64,000 bases of DNA, from positions 2,356,001 through 2,420,000 of the forward strand of contig NZ_RKHJ01000001.1 in the NCBI RefSeq assembly GCF_003752465.1, given 5' to 3'. Position numbers and translations under genes: made by a program. Source of the stretch: Agrococcus jenensis. Its GTDB lineage: Bacteria > Actinomycetota > Actinomycetes > Actinomycetales > Microbacteriaceae. Of this stretch, positions 32,017 to 40,355 are shown piece by piece. The notes below the pieces were generated by a model. It was not told the origin of the DNA. It worked only from the letters and a program-made list of their open reading frames with translations, and ran no database searches. Numbering within the stretch: position 1 is the first letter of the stretch; every line of letters begins with the position of its first letter.

Positions 32017-33276
32017 TCAGTCGCCGCCCGACGGCCCCAGGTCGGCCCGCTTGCGCTCGCGCCGCAGCATGCTCGCGGGCGCCACGGCCGCGGCGCCGAA
32101 GCGGTCGTGCACCGCGTCCATCGCGCGCTCCGCGCTCCCCCACGTCGCGGTGTCGTCCCACAGCAGGCCGAGGTCGGCGGCATCCTGCACGCCGCTCGCG
32201 CGCACGCCCAGCAGCCGCACGGGCGGGATGGGCCCGAGCGCCTCGAGCAGCGACCACGCCGTCTCGACGAGCACGCGCGTCACGTCGGTGGGCTCGGGCA
32301 GGGTGCGCGACCGCGTGATCGTGCGGAAGTCGTGGAAGCGCACGGTGAGCGTCACCGTGCGCGCCTGCACGCCCGCGTCGCGGAGCCGCCGGCCGACGCC
32401 GGTCGCGAGGCGCAGGATCTCGCCCTGCTGCTCGGCGCGGTCGGTGATGTCGTGGTGGAACGTGTGGTTGTGGCCGAACGACTGCTCGTGGCCGCGCTCC
32501 TGCTCCGCACGCTCCTGCACTGTGCGCGAGTCGCGCCCCCAGGCGAGGGCCGCGAGGTGGGCACCGGTGGCGGGGCCGAACCATGCGGCGAGCCGCTCGG
32601 GCGGGGTGCGGGCGACGTCGCCGACGGTGTTGAGACCGTAGCGCTCGAGCCGCTCCTGCTGCTTCGGGCCGACGCCCCAGAGCGCCGAGACGGGCTGCGG
32701 ATGCAGGAAGCCGACGACCGCGTCGTCGGGCACGACGAGCATCCCGTCGGGCTTCGCGCGCGACGACGCGAGCTTGGCGACGTACTTCGTGCCTGCCGCG
32801 CCGACGGAGGCGACGAGGCCCGTCTCGGCGCGGATGCGCGCCCGGAGCGCCGGTCCGATGCGGTTCGCGCCGCCCGACAGCCGCCGCAGACCGGCGATGC
32901 CGACGAACGCCTCGTCGATGCCGAGCCGCTCGACGTCGGGCGAGACGTCGTCGAGGATGGCCATCACCTGCTTCGAGAGCCGCTGGTAGAGGCTGAAGTC
33001 GGGCTCGAGGATGACCGCGCTCGGGCACAGCCGCAGCGCGCGGCCCATCGGCATCGCGGAGTGCACGCCGTACCTGCGTGCCTCGTAGGTCGCGGCGGTG
33101 ACGACCGAGCGGGTCGAGTCGTGGCCGATGACGACCGGCAGCCCGACGAGGTCGGGCCGGCTCAGCAGCGACGCGGAGGCGAAGAAGGCGTCGAGGTCGA
33201 CGTGCAGGATGGTCGCCGTCGTGTCGTCGACGTCGGGCCCCGAGACGAGGCGATCGGACCCGTCCTGCTTGCTCAC
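32017..33276 (-). CDS. dinB: DNA polymerase IV (Y-family, DinB)
   Basis: This 419-residue translesion polymerase has palm motifs ILHVDLDAFFASA with the steric-gate Phe, TAATYEARRYGVHSAMPM, and the catalytic acidic pair in LGIDEAFV. A helix-hairpin-helix thumb (VSALWGVGPKQQERLERYGLNTVGD) and little finger (FHHDITDRAEQQGEI to LLGVRASGV) follow. No clear beta-clamp motif is visible at the C-terminus, which ends RADLGPSGGD. GTG 33276 is chosen. The 104-nt upstream region shows no convincing LexA or PafBC box by eye. Confidence 0.92.
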   Translation of the reverse strand: MSKQDGSDRLVSGPDVDDTTATILHVDLDAFFASASLLSRPDLVGLPVVIGHDSTRSVVTAATYEARRYGVHSAMPMGRALRLCPSAVILEPDFSLYQRLSKQVMAILDDVSPDVERLGIDEAFVGIAGLRRLSGGANRIGPALRARIRAETGLVASVGAAGTKYVAKLASSRAKPDGMLVVPDDAVVGFLHPQPVSALWGVGPKQQERLERYGLNTVGDVARTPPERLAAWFGPATGAHLAALAWGRDSRTVQERAEQERGHEQSFGHNHTFHHDITDRAEQQGEILRLATGVGRRLRDAGVQARTVTLTVRFHDFRTITRSRTLPEPTDVTRVLVETAWSLLEALGPIPPVRLLGVRASGVQDAADLGLLWDDTATWGSAERAMDAVHDRFGAAAVAPASMLRRERKRADLGPSGGD

Positions 33277-33380
33277 CCCGTCATCGTCCCACGCGCCGCA
33301 GACATGCGTCCCGCCGCACCCGGGTGCGCGCCCGCTGTCGCCGGGTGCCGGCGCGTCCTCTCCCGGTGCAGGATGGAGGC

Positions 33381-34184
33381 ATGCAGCACGCCGGCATGGA
33401 GCATCCGTACACCCGCTACGTCGCACTGGGCGACAGCTTCACGGAGGGGGTGGGCGACGAGGAGCCGGACCTGCCGAACGGCGTGCGCGGCTGGGCCGAC
33501 CGCGTGGCCGAGGAGCTCGCGCGCACGAGCCCGGGGCTCGGCTACGCGAACCTCGCCATCCGCGGCAGGCTGCTGCAGCAGATCGTCGACGAGCAGCTCG
33601 AGCCGGCCATCGCGCTCGAGCCCGACCTCATCACCATCTCGGCAGGCGGCAACGACCTCATCCGCCCCGGCGGCGACCCCGACGTGCTCGCGGCGCGCAT
33701 GGACGTCGTGCTCGAGGCGCTCACCGCGACGGGCGCGCAGGTCGTGCTCTTCAACGGCCCCGACATCGCCATGACGCCGGTGCTGCGCGGCATCCGCGGC
33801 AAGGTCGGCATCTACAACGCCAACCTGCACGGCCTCGCCGCGAAGCACGGCGCGATCGTCGCCGACATGTGGTCGGCGCGGCAGCTGCAGCAGCCCCGCA
33901 TGTGGGCGCCCGACCGGCTGCACTTCTCGGCGTACGGGCACCACGCGATCGCCATCCTCGTGCTCGACGCGCTCGGGGTGCAGCACGAGCTGACGCCGAT
34001 GGAGCCCGTGCCGCTGCCCGCGCGCAGCTGGCAGCGGGTGCGGCTCGACGACCTGCAGTGGGCGCGCGAGCACCTCGCGCCCTGGGTCGTGCGTCGCCTG
34101 CGCGGCCAGTCGTCCGGCGACACCATCCATCCGAAGCGCCCGACGCCCGGTCCGGTGCTGCCGTTCCAGCACCTCGACGACTAG
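33381..34184 (+). CDS. SGNH/GDSL hydrolase family protein
   Basis: This 267-residue esterase-fold protein has the nucleophile block ALGDSFTEGVGDE, the Gly of block II, the oxyanion block SAGGNDLIRPGG and the Asp/His block V APDRLHFSAYGHH. There is no signal peptide, so the substrate is presumably cytoplasmic or the protein leaves by another route. ATG 33381 follows GGATGGAGG; ATG 33396 is possible. Its stop lies in a hairpin shared with the convergent carboxypeptidase gene. The acyl substrate is not predictable. Confidence 0.88.
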   Translation: MQHAGMEHPYTRYVALGDSFTEGVGDEEPDLPNGVRGWADRVAEELARTSPGLGYANLAIRGRLLQQIVDEQLEPAIALEPDLITISAGGNDLIRPGGDPDVLAARMDVVLEALTATGAQVVLFNGPDIAMTPVLRGIRGKVGIYNANLHGLAAKHGAIVADMWSARQLQQPRMWAPDRLHFSAYGHHAIAILVLDALGVQHELTPMEPVPLPARSWQRVRLDDLQWAREHLAPWVVRRLRGQSSGDTIHPKRPTPGPVLPFQHLDD

Positions 34185-34197
34185 CGCGCGAGCGCTA
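34182..34197. terminator. GNRA hairpin whose arms carry both convergent stop codons
   Basis: TAGCGC-GCGA-GCGCTA is a perfect 6-bp stem with a GCGA loop. TAG of the SGNH gene starts the left arm and the carboxypeptidase TAG is the right arm's end. Confidence 0.45.
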
Positions 34198-35466
34198 CCG
34201 CGTCGAGTCCCCGTACCAGCCGAGCACCTGCGGCGCGTTCGCGATCCGCCACCAGCCGTCGGGCGCGAGCAGCAGCTCGGTGGTGCGGACCGGCGCGGCG
34301 ACGTCGCCGACCTCGAGCCGCACCTCGCCCACCGCGCTCGGCGGCGAGCCCGCGTCGATGGGCTCGGCCGTCGCCGACCAGCCCGGCGCGTCGTCGGCGA
34401 ACACGTGCGCGTCGAGCGCACCGGTCGTCACCGCATCCGTCGCCGCGCCCCACGGCGCCCGGTACTCGGCGACCACGGTGCCCTCGGGGAGGATCGTGCG
34501 GGCGGCGAAGTTGGGCCAGACGCTCTCGAGCAGCTGGATCATCGCCGCGTCGGTCTCCTCGGCGGCGATCGTGCCCATGACGATGCCGACGATCCGCCGC
34601 TCGACGCCGTCGACCTCGCGCACGGCGGTGACGAAGAGGTTGCGCCCCCACACCTTGAGCGTGCCGGTCTTGCCGCCGTCGACGTCGTGCTGCCCGAGGA
34701 TGCGGTTCGTGTTCGGCGCGATGCCGATCCCGGGGATGCGCACCGACTCGAGCTGGATCGTCGAGAGCACCACCGGGTCCTCGACCGCCATCAGGGCGAT
34801 GCGCGTGAGGTCGAGCGCGCTCGAGACGCTGCCCGCCTCGAGGCCCGCGGGATCCTCCAGGTCGGTGTGCTCGAGGCCGTGCCGCGCCGCCCAGTCGTCG
34901 GCGGCGGCGAGGAAGCCGTCGATGTCGCCGAACGCCCAGTTCGCGAGCGACCAGATGGCGTTGCCGGCCGAGTCGACGAGCGACCACTCGATGAGGTCGC
35001 GCTGCGTGAGCTGCAGCCCGTCGTACACGGGCGCGATCGGCGCGTTCTCGGCGAGGGCACGGTACTGCGCGGCGACGTCGTCGCCGTCGAGGGTGATGGT
35101 CGCACCGCGGTCGTCACCCGTGATCGGATGCGCGTCGAGCACGATGAGCACCGTCACGAGCTTCGTGACGCTCGCCATCGGATGCGCCTCGGTGCTGCCC
35201 GTGCTGTCCCAGGTGTCCGGAGCACCGTCGATGCCGACCACGCCGTAGCCGGCGGAGCGGGCCTCGGCGGGCCAGTCGATCGCGGGCTCCGGCAGCGGCT
35301 CGGCGGTCGTCTCGACCGGGGTCGCCGCCACGACCGGCGTCGGCGCGAGCAGCACGGCGACGCCGAGCAGCACGGCGGCGACGAGCACCATCGCGACGAG
35401 GATGCGCAGCAGCACGACGAGCGGATGCGTGCGGCGGGTGCGCCGCCGCGCGGCAGCGGCCGTCAC
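34195..35466 (-). CDS. Serine-type D-Ala-D-Ala carboxypeptidase (low-mass PBP)
   Basis: This 423-residue penicillin-binding protein trims the terminal D-Ala of peptidoglycan stem peptides outside the membrane. A cytoplasmic Arg-rich N-terminus and one membrane helix (VVLLRILVAMVLVAAVLLGVAVLL) precede the catalytic domain. The three signatures are SVTK (nucleophile Ser), SAGN and KTG in GGKTGTLKV. A C-terminal beta domain of about 110 residues follows. GTG 35466 overlaps the stop of the SpoU gene by four bases, so translation of the two is coupled. Confidence 0.9.
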   Translation of the reverse strand: MTAAAARRRTRRTHPLVVLLRILVAMVLVAAVLLGVAVLLAPTPVVAATPVETTAEPLPEPAIDWPAEARSAGYGVVGIDGAPDTWDSTGSTEAHPMASVTKLVTVLIVLDAHPITGDDRGATITLDGDDVAAQYRALAENAPIAPVYDGLQLTQRDLIEWSLVDSAGNAIWSLANWAFGDIDGFLAAADDWAARHGLEHTDLEDPAGLEAGSVSSALDLTRIALMAVEDPVVLSTIQLESVRIPGIGIAPNTNRILGQHDVDGGKTGTLKVWGRNLFVTAVREVDGVERRIVGIVMGTIAAEETDAAMIQLLESVWPNFAARTILPEGTVVAEYRAPWGAATDAVTTGALDAHVFADDAPGWSATAEPIDAGSPPSAVGEVRLEVGDVAAPVRTTELLLAPDGWWRIANAPQVLGWYGDSTR

Positions 35467-36287
35467 CGTCGCTCCGCGGTCGTCGCCCGAGCGCGCAGCG
35501 CCCACATCGCGACGGCAGCCGACGCCGCGACGTTGAGCGAGTCGACGCCGTGGTGCATCGGGATGCGCACGACGCGGTCGGCGGCGTGGATCGCGCGGGC
35601 GCCGAGGCCGGGCCCCTCCGAGCCGAAGACGAGCGCGACGCGCTCCGGCGCCTCCGCCGCGTAGGCGTCGAGGTCGACCGCGTCGTCGCGGAGCGCCATC
35701 GCGGCGACCTCGAACCCGGCGTCGCGGAAGGCCGGCATCGCGGCGGGGACGGAGTCGATGCGCGTCCACGGCACCTGCAGCACCGTGCCCATCGAGACCC
35801 GGACGCTGCGGCGGTAGAGCGGGTCGGCGCACGCGGTGGTCACGAGCACGGCGTCGGCACCGATGCCCGCGACCGAGCGGAACGCGGCACCGACGTTCGT
35901 GTGGTCGACGAGGCCGTCGAGCACCACGACGCGACTTGCGTGCGCGAGCAGCGCCGAGACATCCGGCAGCACCGGTCGCTGCATCGCCGCGAGCGCGCCG
36001 CGGTGCAGGTGGAAGCCGGTGATCTGCTCGAGCACCGGCTCCTCGCCGACGAAGACCGGCACGTCGCGGTCGCCGAGCAGCGCCTCGACCTGCGGCAGCC
36101 AGCGCGGCGCGACGAGCACGGAGCGAGGCTCGTGGCCGGCGCCGAGGGCGCGCTCGAGCACCGTCTGCGACTCGGCGATGTAGAGCCCGCGCTCGGGCTC
36201 CGTGCGTCGCCGCAGCGCGACGTCCGTGAGCCCGACGTAGTCCTCGAGACGGGCGTCGTCGAGGGAGTCGATCGTGATGATCGGCAT
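35463..36287 (-). CDS. TrmH/SpoU family RNA methyltransferase
   Basis: This 274-residue SPOUT enzyme methylates the ribose 2'-OH of rRNA or tRNA. It carries an N-terminal RNA-binding extension (IAESQTVLERALGAGHEPRSVL), motif I LVDHTNVGAAFRSVAGIGADAV, motif II LVFGSEGPGL and the knot motif III IPMHHGVDSLNVAASAA. The target nucleotide is unknown. ATG 36287 follows a strong GGGGGAGGG site, with TAGGCT at 36316-36321 as the -10 box. It is divergent from Sir2. Confidence 0.9.
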   Translation of the reverse strand: MPIITIDSLDDARLEDYVGLTDVALRRRTEPERGLYIAESQTVLERALGAGHEPRSVLVAPRWLPQVEALLGDRDVPVFVGEEPVLEQITGFHLHRGALAAMQRPVLPDVSALLAHASRVVVLDGLVDHTNVGAAFRSVAGIGADAVLVTTACADPLYRRSVRVSMGTVLQVPWTRIDSVPAAMPAFRDAGFEVAAMALRDDAVDLDAYAAEAPERVALVFGSEGPGLGARAIHAADRVVRIPMHHGVDSLNVAASAAVAMWALRARATTAERR

Positions 36288-36315
36288 GCGCCCTCCCCCG
36301 GGTCCCCGGTGGGAC

Positions 36316-36335
36316 AGCCTACCGGCGAGTAGTGT
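36316..36335. promoter_or_regulatory. Overlapping divergent promoters of the SpoU and Sir2 genes
   Basis: TAGGCT (36316-36321, minus) serves SpoU. TAGTGT (36330-36335, plus) is 6 nt from the Sir2 GTG. Confidence 0.5.
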
Positions 36336-36341
36336 GGCCGG

Positions 36342-37154
36342 GTGCTCGACGCAGCGATCGACCTCCTCCGCGGCAAGCGGATCGCCGTGCTCACGGGCGC
36401 GGGGATCTCGACGGACTCGGGCATCCCCGACTACCGCGGCGAGGGCGCGCCGGCGCGCACGCCGATGGTCTTCGAGACGTTCCGCTCGAGCGAGGCGGCG
36501 CGGCGCCGCTACTGGGCGGGCAGCCACCTCGGCTGGCGGCGCTTCACCTCGGTGCACCCCAACGACGGGCACCGCGCGCTCGCGCTGCTCGAGGAGGCGG
36601 GGCTCATCACCGGCATCGCCACGCAGAACGTCGACGACCTGCACGAGCGCGCGGGGTCGTCGAACGTCACGCACGTGCACGGCCAGATGCACACGGTCTC
36701 GTGCCTGCAGTGCGGCACGACCTTCGACCGGCACCGCATCGCCGACGAGATCGAGCGGCTGAACCCGTGGATCGTCATCCCCGACCAGGTGCGGCTGCAG
36801 CCGGACGGCGATGTCGAGATCGACGCGTCGCACGAGTTCCAGGTGCCGCCGTGCCCCGTGTGCGGCGGCGTGCTGAAGCCCGACGTGGTGTTCTTCGGCG
36901 AGACCGTGCCGCCGAAGGTCTTCGCCGAGGCGCGTGACATCATCGCCGCCGGCAGCGCCGTGCTCGTCGCGGGCTCGTCGCTCGTCGTGAACTCCGGCAC
37001 GCGACTGCTCGAGGTCGCGCGGCGCGCGGCGGTGCCGATCGTGATCGTGAACCGCGGCGAGACGCGCTGGGATGCGCGCGCCGCGATCCGGGTGGAGGGC
37101 GGCACGAGCGAGTCGCTCACAACGATCGCCGACGCCCTCGTCGCCCCCTTCTGA
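36342..37154 (+). CDS. Sir2 family NAD-dependent protein deacetylase
   Basis: This 270-residue sirtuin removes acyl groups from lysines using NAD. Motifs: TGAGISTDSGIPDYRG, TQNVDDLHERAGS, the catalytic His in THVHGQ, a zinc site from CLQC and CPVC, LKPDVVFFGE, AGSSLVV and VIVNRG. The zinc module between CLQC and CPVC is longer than in CobB-like enzymes, as in mitochondrial SIRT4-like class II sirtuins. GTG 36342 is a leaderless start. Downstream lie REP-like elements. Confidence 0.92.
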   Translation: MLDAAIDLLRGKRIAVLTGAGISTDSGIPDYRGEGAPARTPMVFETFRSSEAARRRYWAGSHLGWRRFTSVHPNDGHRALALLEEAGLITGIATQNVDDLHERAGSSNVTHVHGQMHTVSCLQCGTTFDRHRIADEIERLNPWIVIPDQVRLQPDGDVEIDASHEFQVPPCPVCGGVLKPDVVFFGETVPPKVFAEARDIIAAGSAVLVAGSSLVVNSGTRLLEVARRAAVPIVIVNRGETRWDARAAIRVEGGTSESLTTIADALVAPF

Positions 37155-37162
37155 TCCGCTCT

Positions 37163-37291
37163 CTGCTGGTCGAGCAGCACGGCCGACGCCGCGCGTATCG
37201 AGACCGAGCCGCTCTCTGCCGGTCGAGCAGCACGGCGCCCCCACCTGCCGGTCGAGTAGCACGGCGACGAAGGAGCCGCGCGTATCGAGAC
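37163..37291 (+). repeat. REP-like elements downstream of Sir2 (three, one truncated)
   Basis: CTGCTGGTCGAGCAGCACGG at 37163 and CTGCCGGTCGAGTAGCACGG at 37245 each run to GCGCGTATCGAGACC. A third copy near 37217 stops after the first half. They are the same family, in the B orientation, as the arms in the 40.4-kb region. The rest of 37155-37414 is palindromic but holds no gene. Confidence 0.8.
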
Positions 37292-37345
37292 CAAGCCCTG
37301 GCGCTCGGCCCGGACCTCAGCCCACGACTGTCGAGCTCTTGCGCC

Positions 37346-37359
37346 AGTGTCGCGACACT
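37346..37359. repeat. Perfect palindrome AGTGTCGCGACACT
   Basis: This 14-bp perfect inverted repeat lies between Sir2 and the glycosyltransferase. CGACACTCG recurs at 37372. Function unknown. Confidence 0.5.
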
Positions 37360-37414
37360 CGAGCAACAGATCGACACTCGGCGACGTCTGGCGCCGGGAG
37401 TCACCGCTCGGCCC

Positions 37415-38491
37415 TCAGCCCCTCCGCCCCCGCGCCTCCCTCGACACCCGCTCCAGGAACGCCGCCAGCCGCGCCGCCGACTCGCGCCAGCTGAACCTCG
37501 CGGCCTGCTCGAGCGATGCGCGCGAGCGGGCCGCCCACTCCCCCTCCAGCGTCCGCACGGCGCGTGCGAGCGCATCCGCGTCGCCCACCGGGAAGAAGCT
37601 GGCAGCGTCGCCACCGACCTCCCGGAAGATCGCGGTGTCGGCGACCACGACGGGCACCCCGAGGCTCATGGCCTCGAGCAGCGGGATGCCGAAGCCCTCG
37701 TCGCGCGAGGCGTGCACGAGCGCGGTCGCGCTGCGCAGCAGCTCGGCGTAGGCGTCGTCCGAGATGCCGTCGTGGAAGACGAGGGATGCGCCCGGCGCGA
37801 CCCCCTCGAGGCGCGCGCGGGTGGCGGCGTCGATGCGGCTGCAGAGGTGCAGCTCGTGCCCGGGCAGCAGCGCGGCGGCGCGCACGAGCGTCTCGACATC
37901 CTTGTATGGCATGAACGAGCCCATGTAGACGAGCCGGGTCGTGGGCGGCGTGGTGTGCGTCACGGGTGCGCCGAGCGACGCCGCGGCGTTCGGCACGATC
38001 GCGACCGGGCGGCGGGTGAGCCGGTGCCGCTCGATGAGCGCGCGGGTCGCCTCCGAGATGGTCACCACGCCGTCGGCGCCGTCGAGCAGCAGCCGCTGCG
38101 GCACGTAGGAGAGGTGGTACAGCCGCCAGAGGCCGCGGACCGGGGCCGGCAGGTTCCGCGGCGGCGTCGGGTGGCGGTAGTAGATGAGGTCGTGCACGGT
38201 CGTGACGAGCGGCCACGCGCGACCGACGGATCCGATCGTCTGCATCGGCGAGTAGGCGATGTCGGCGTCGACGTGGCGCAGCCGCCACGCCGTGAGCGGC
38301 TCGAGCGGTCCGGTCGGCGAGGGCCCGAGCACGTGCGGGAGCTGCGGGAGCATCGTCAGCTGCCGCTCGTCGCTCACGAGCATCGTCACCTCGTGGTCGC
38401 GGGCGAGCTCGGCGACCAGCTCGGCGGAGAAGCGCGAGATGCCGTCGTGCCGCTCGAGCCGCACGTAGCGGCAGTCGAAAAGGATGCGCAC
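37415..38491 (-). CDS. GT4-like glycosyltransferase family 1 protein
   Basis: This 358-residue retaining glycosyltransferase with two Rossmann domains has an N-terminal acceptor domain (ILFDCRYVRLERHDGISRFSAELV, TVHDLIYYRHP) and a C-terminal donor domain with VYMGSFMPYKDVETLV, HASRDEGFGIPLLEAMSLGVPVVVAD (E-x7-E signature) and IFREVGGDAA. It probably adds a sugar to a lipid carrier or cell-wall glycan. It is 4 nt from the alpha/beta hydrolase gene on the same strand, a two-gene operon. The sugar and acceptor are unknown. Confidence 0.88.
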   Translation of the reverse strand: MRILFDCRYVRLERHDGISRFSAELVAELARDHEVTMLVSDERQLTMLPQLPHVLGPSPTGPLEPLTAWRLRHVDADIAYSPMQTIGSVGRAWPLVTTVHDLIYYRHPTPPRNLPAPVRGLWRLYHLSYVPQRLLLDGADGVVTISEATRALIERHRLTRRPVAIVPNAAASLGAPVTHTTPPTTRLVYMGSFMPYKDVETLVRAAALLPGHELHLCSRIDAATRARLEGVAPGASLVFHDGISDDAYAELLRSATALVHASRDEGFGIPLLEAMSLGVPVVVADTAIFREVGGDAASFFPVGDADALARAVRTLEGEWAARSRASLEQAARFSWRESAARLAAFLERVSREARGRRG

Positions 38492-38495
38492 GCGG

Positions 38496-39431
38496 CTACT
38501 GGCCCTGCTCGTCGTGGCGCGCGGCGGGCTCGTCCGGCTGCTCGATCGGCTCCGCGAGGAAGCGGCGGATGATCGCGGCCGCCTCGCGCGGCTGCTCGTA
38601 GTGCACGAGATGGCCGACGCCGCGCAGCACCGACAGGCGGGCGTCGGGCAGCAGGCCGCGCAGGCGATGCTGCTGCGCGAGCGGCGTGATGTCGTCGAGG
38701 TCGGCCGCGATGAGCTGCACGGGCAGCCGGATGCGGTCGGCCACCTCGCCGACCGTGTGCCGGATCGACGTGTCGAAGGCCTCCAGCACCGCCTGCCGCG
38801 ATGCGTAGCGCGAGAAGTAGCGGTCGTGCTGGTCGTGGATCCAGGCGCGGAGCTCGCGGTCGCGGGTCTTCGCCATGAACGCGCTCATGCCGCGCACGAT
38901 GGGCGGCGCGCCGAGGACGGCGAGGCCCGCGCGCTCGGGCAGCGCCGCGGCCGCGCGGTAGTAGCCGAGCGCGAGCAGCGAGGCGATGCGGTTCGCGCCG
39001 GAGAGCGCCGGGGTCGCGATCGGGTTCACGAGCACGATGCGGGATGCGTCGAGGCCGCCGGCGGCGGCGTGCGCGACCACGATCGACCCGAAGGAGTGGC
39101 CGAGGACCGCGGGCGCGCGGCCAGCGGCCGCCGCCTCGGCGGCGACGAACGCGCGCAGCCACGCGGCGTAGGCGTCGATCGTCGCGTGTGGCAGCGCATC
39201 CGACGCCCCGAAGCCGGGCAGGTCGGGGGCGATGACGCGCAGGCCGGGCAGGTGCGCGGCGACCGGCTCGAGGCCGTGGTGGTCGCCGCGGAAGCCGTGC
39301 ACGAAGACGATCGGAGGCGCATCGTCGGGGCCGTACTCGAAGACGGCGGTCGTGACGCCGTCGATGTCGACCGTCCGCTCGCGCTGCGGGAGGGCGTCCA
39401 GGAGCGCCCGGTACGGGGAGTCGATCGGCAC
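38496..39431 (-). CDS. Alpha/beta hydrolase family protein
   Basis: This 311-residue hydrolase has the oxyanion turn VFVHGFRGDHHGLE, the nucleophile elbow GHSFGS, an acid residue in LIAADLDDITP and the catalytic His in GVGHLVHYEQP. The cap domain (about 150-225) is helical. No leader or membrane segment is seen. GTG 39431 is 6 nt from TAGGCT (39438-39443, minus). It starts a two-gene operon with the glycosyltransferase. The substrate is unknown. Confidence 0.88.
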   Translation of the reverse strand: MPIDSPYRALLDALPQRERTVDIDGVTTAVFEYGPDDAPPIVFVHGFRGDHHGLEPVAAHLPGLRVIAPDLPGFGASDALPHATIDAYAAWLRAFVAAEAAAAGRAPAVLGHSFGSIVVAHAAAGGLDASRIVLVNPIATPALSGANRIASLLALGYYRAAAALPERAGLAVLGAPPIVRGMSAFMAKTRDRELRAWIHDQHDRYFSRYASRQAVLEAFDTSIRHTVGEVADRIRLPVQLIAADLDDITPLAQQHRLRGLLPDARLSVLRGVGHLVHYEQPREAAAIIRRFLAEPIEQPDEPAARHDEQGQ

Positions 39432-39437
39432 GCGCCG

Positions 39438-39473
39438 AGCCTACCGGCGGGTGTGGGCGGTGGCGGCTACCGT
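39438..39473. promoter_or_regulatory. Divergent leaderless promoters of the hydrolase and DnaQ genes
   Basis: TAGGCT (39438-39443, minus) is 6 nt from GTG 39431. TACCGT (39468-39473, plus) is 6 nt from ATG 39480. Confidence 0.5.
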
Positions 39474-39479
39474 GAGCGC

Positions 39480-40337
39480 ATGACAGACGTCCAGCTCCGC
39501 AGCACCGAGACGCTGAGCGACCCGATGGTGGGCCTCGCGGGCGCCGTGGTCGCCGACGCCGGGGTCGACGCGATGCCCGGTGCGACGGCGTCGAGCATGC
39601 CTGCCGCGGCCGCGCGGCCGCTCGTGCGTCCGATCCTCGAGGTGAGCGCCGACGCCCCGGATCGCTGGATCGACCGGCTCGTCGTCTTCGACCTCGAGAC
39701 GACCGGCGTCGACCCGACCGAGGCGCGCATCGTGACGGCCTACGTCGGCGTGCTCGACGCATCCGGCGAGGTCGTCGAGGAGCGGTCCTGGATCGTCGAC
39801 CCGGGCATCGAGATCCCCGAGGGGTCGATCGCCGTGCACGGCGTGACGACCGAGCGGGCGCGGGCCGAGGGCGCGGAGCCCGCGGGCGCGGTGCGCGAGA
39901 TCCGCGACACGATCGCGGCGCACCTGGCGAAGGGGCTCGCCGTCTGCGCCTTCAACGCCGCCTACGACTTCTCGCTGCTCGACGCAGAGTGCCGCCGCTA
40001 CGGCCTCGACACGATCGTCGCGCGGCCGGTGATCGACCCGATGGTGATCGACCGCCGCGTCGACCGCTTCCGGCGCGGCAAGCGCACCCTGACCGTCGCG
40101 ACCGAGGTCTACGGCGTCGAGCTGCTCGACGCGCACGATGCGAGCGCCGACGCGATCGCGGCCGGCCGGGTGGCGCAGGCGATGACCGCGCGCTTCCCCG
40201 AGCTCCGCATCGACCCGATCTCGCTGCATGAGCTCACCGAGGCGTGGGCCGAGGAGCAGGCGGCCGACTTCGAGGCGTTCCGCCGCCGCAGCGATCCGTC
40301 GTTCAGTGCGGGCCGCGGCTGGCCGCTGCGCCGCTAG
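39480..40337 (+). CDS. 3'-5' exonuclease, DnaQ/polymerase III epsilon-like
   Basis: This 285-residue DEDDh exonuclease has Exo I LVVFDLETTGVDPTEARIV with Asp and Glu, Exo II AFNAAYDFSLLDAE, and Exo III HDASADAIAAG with the His-x4-Asp pair. About 65 residues precede Exo I, an Ala/Pro-rich and probably disordered extension; a later start (for example in MPGATASSM) is not excluded. A free-standing exonuclease of this type may proofread or repair DNA. TACCGT at 39468-39473 is 6 nt from the start. Confidence 0.85.
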   Translation: MTDVQLRSTETLSDPMVGLAGAVVADAGVDAMPGATASSMPAAAARPLVRPILEVSADAPDRWIDRLVVFDLETTGVDPTEARIVTAYVGVLDASGEVVEERSWIVDPGIEIPEGSIAVHGVTTERARAEGAEPAGAVREIRDTIAAHLAKGLAVCAFNAAYDFSLLDAECRRYGLDTIVARPVIDPMVIDRRVDRFRRGKRTLTVATEVYGVELLDAHDASADAIAAGRVAQAMTARFPELRIDPISLHELTEAWAEEQAADFEAFRRRSDPSFSAGRGWPLRR

Positions 40338-40355
40338 CCGCACTCGTCCGTACGC

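Noticed and set aside
33277..33380. LexA or PafBC damage box before dinB
   Set aside because: No GAAC-N-rich LexA palindrome and no TTGTCRGTG-spacer-TAnnnT pattern could be read with confidence.
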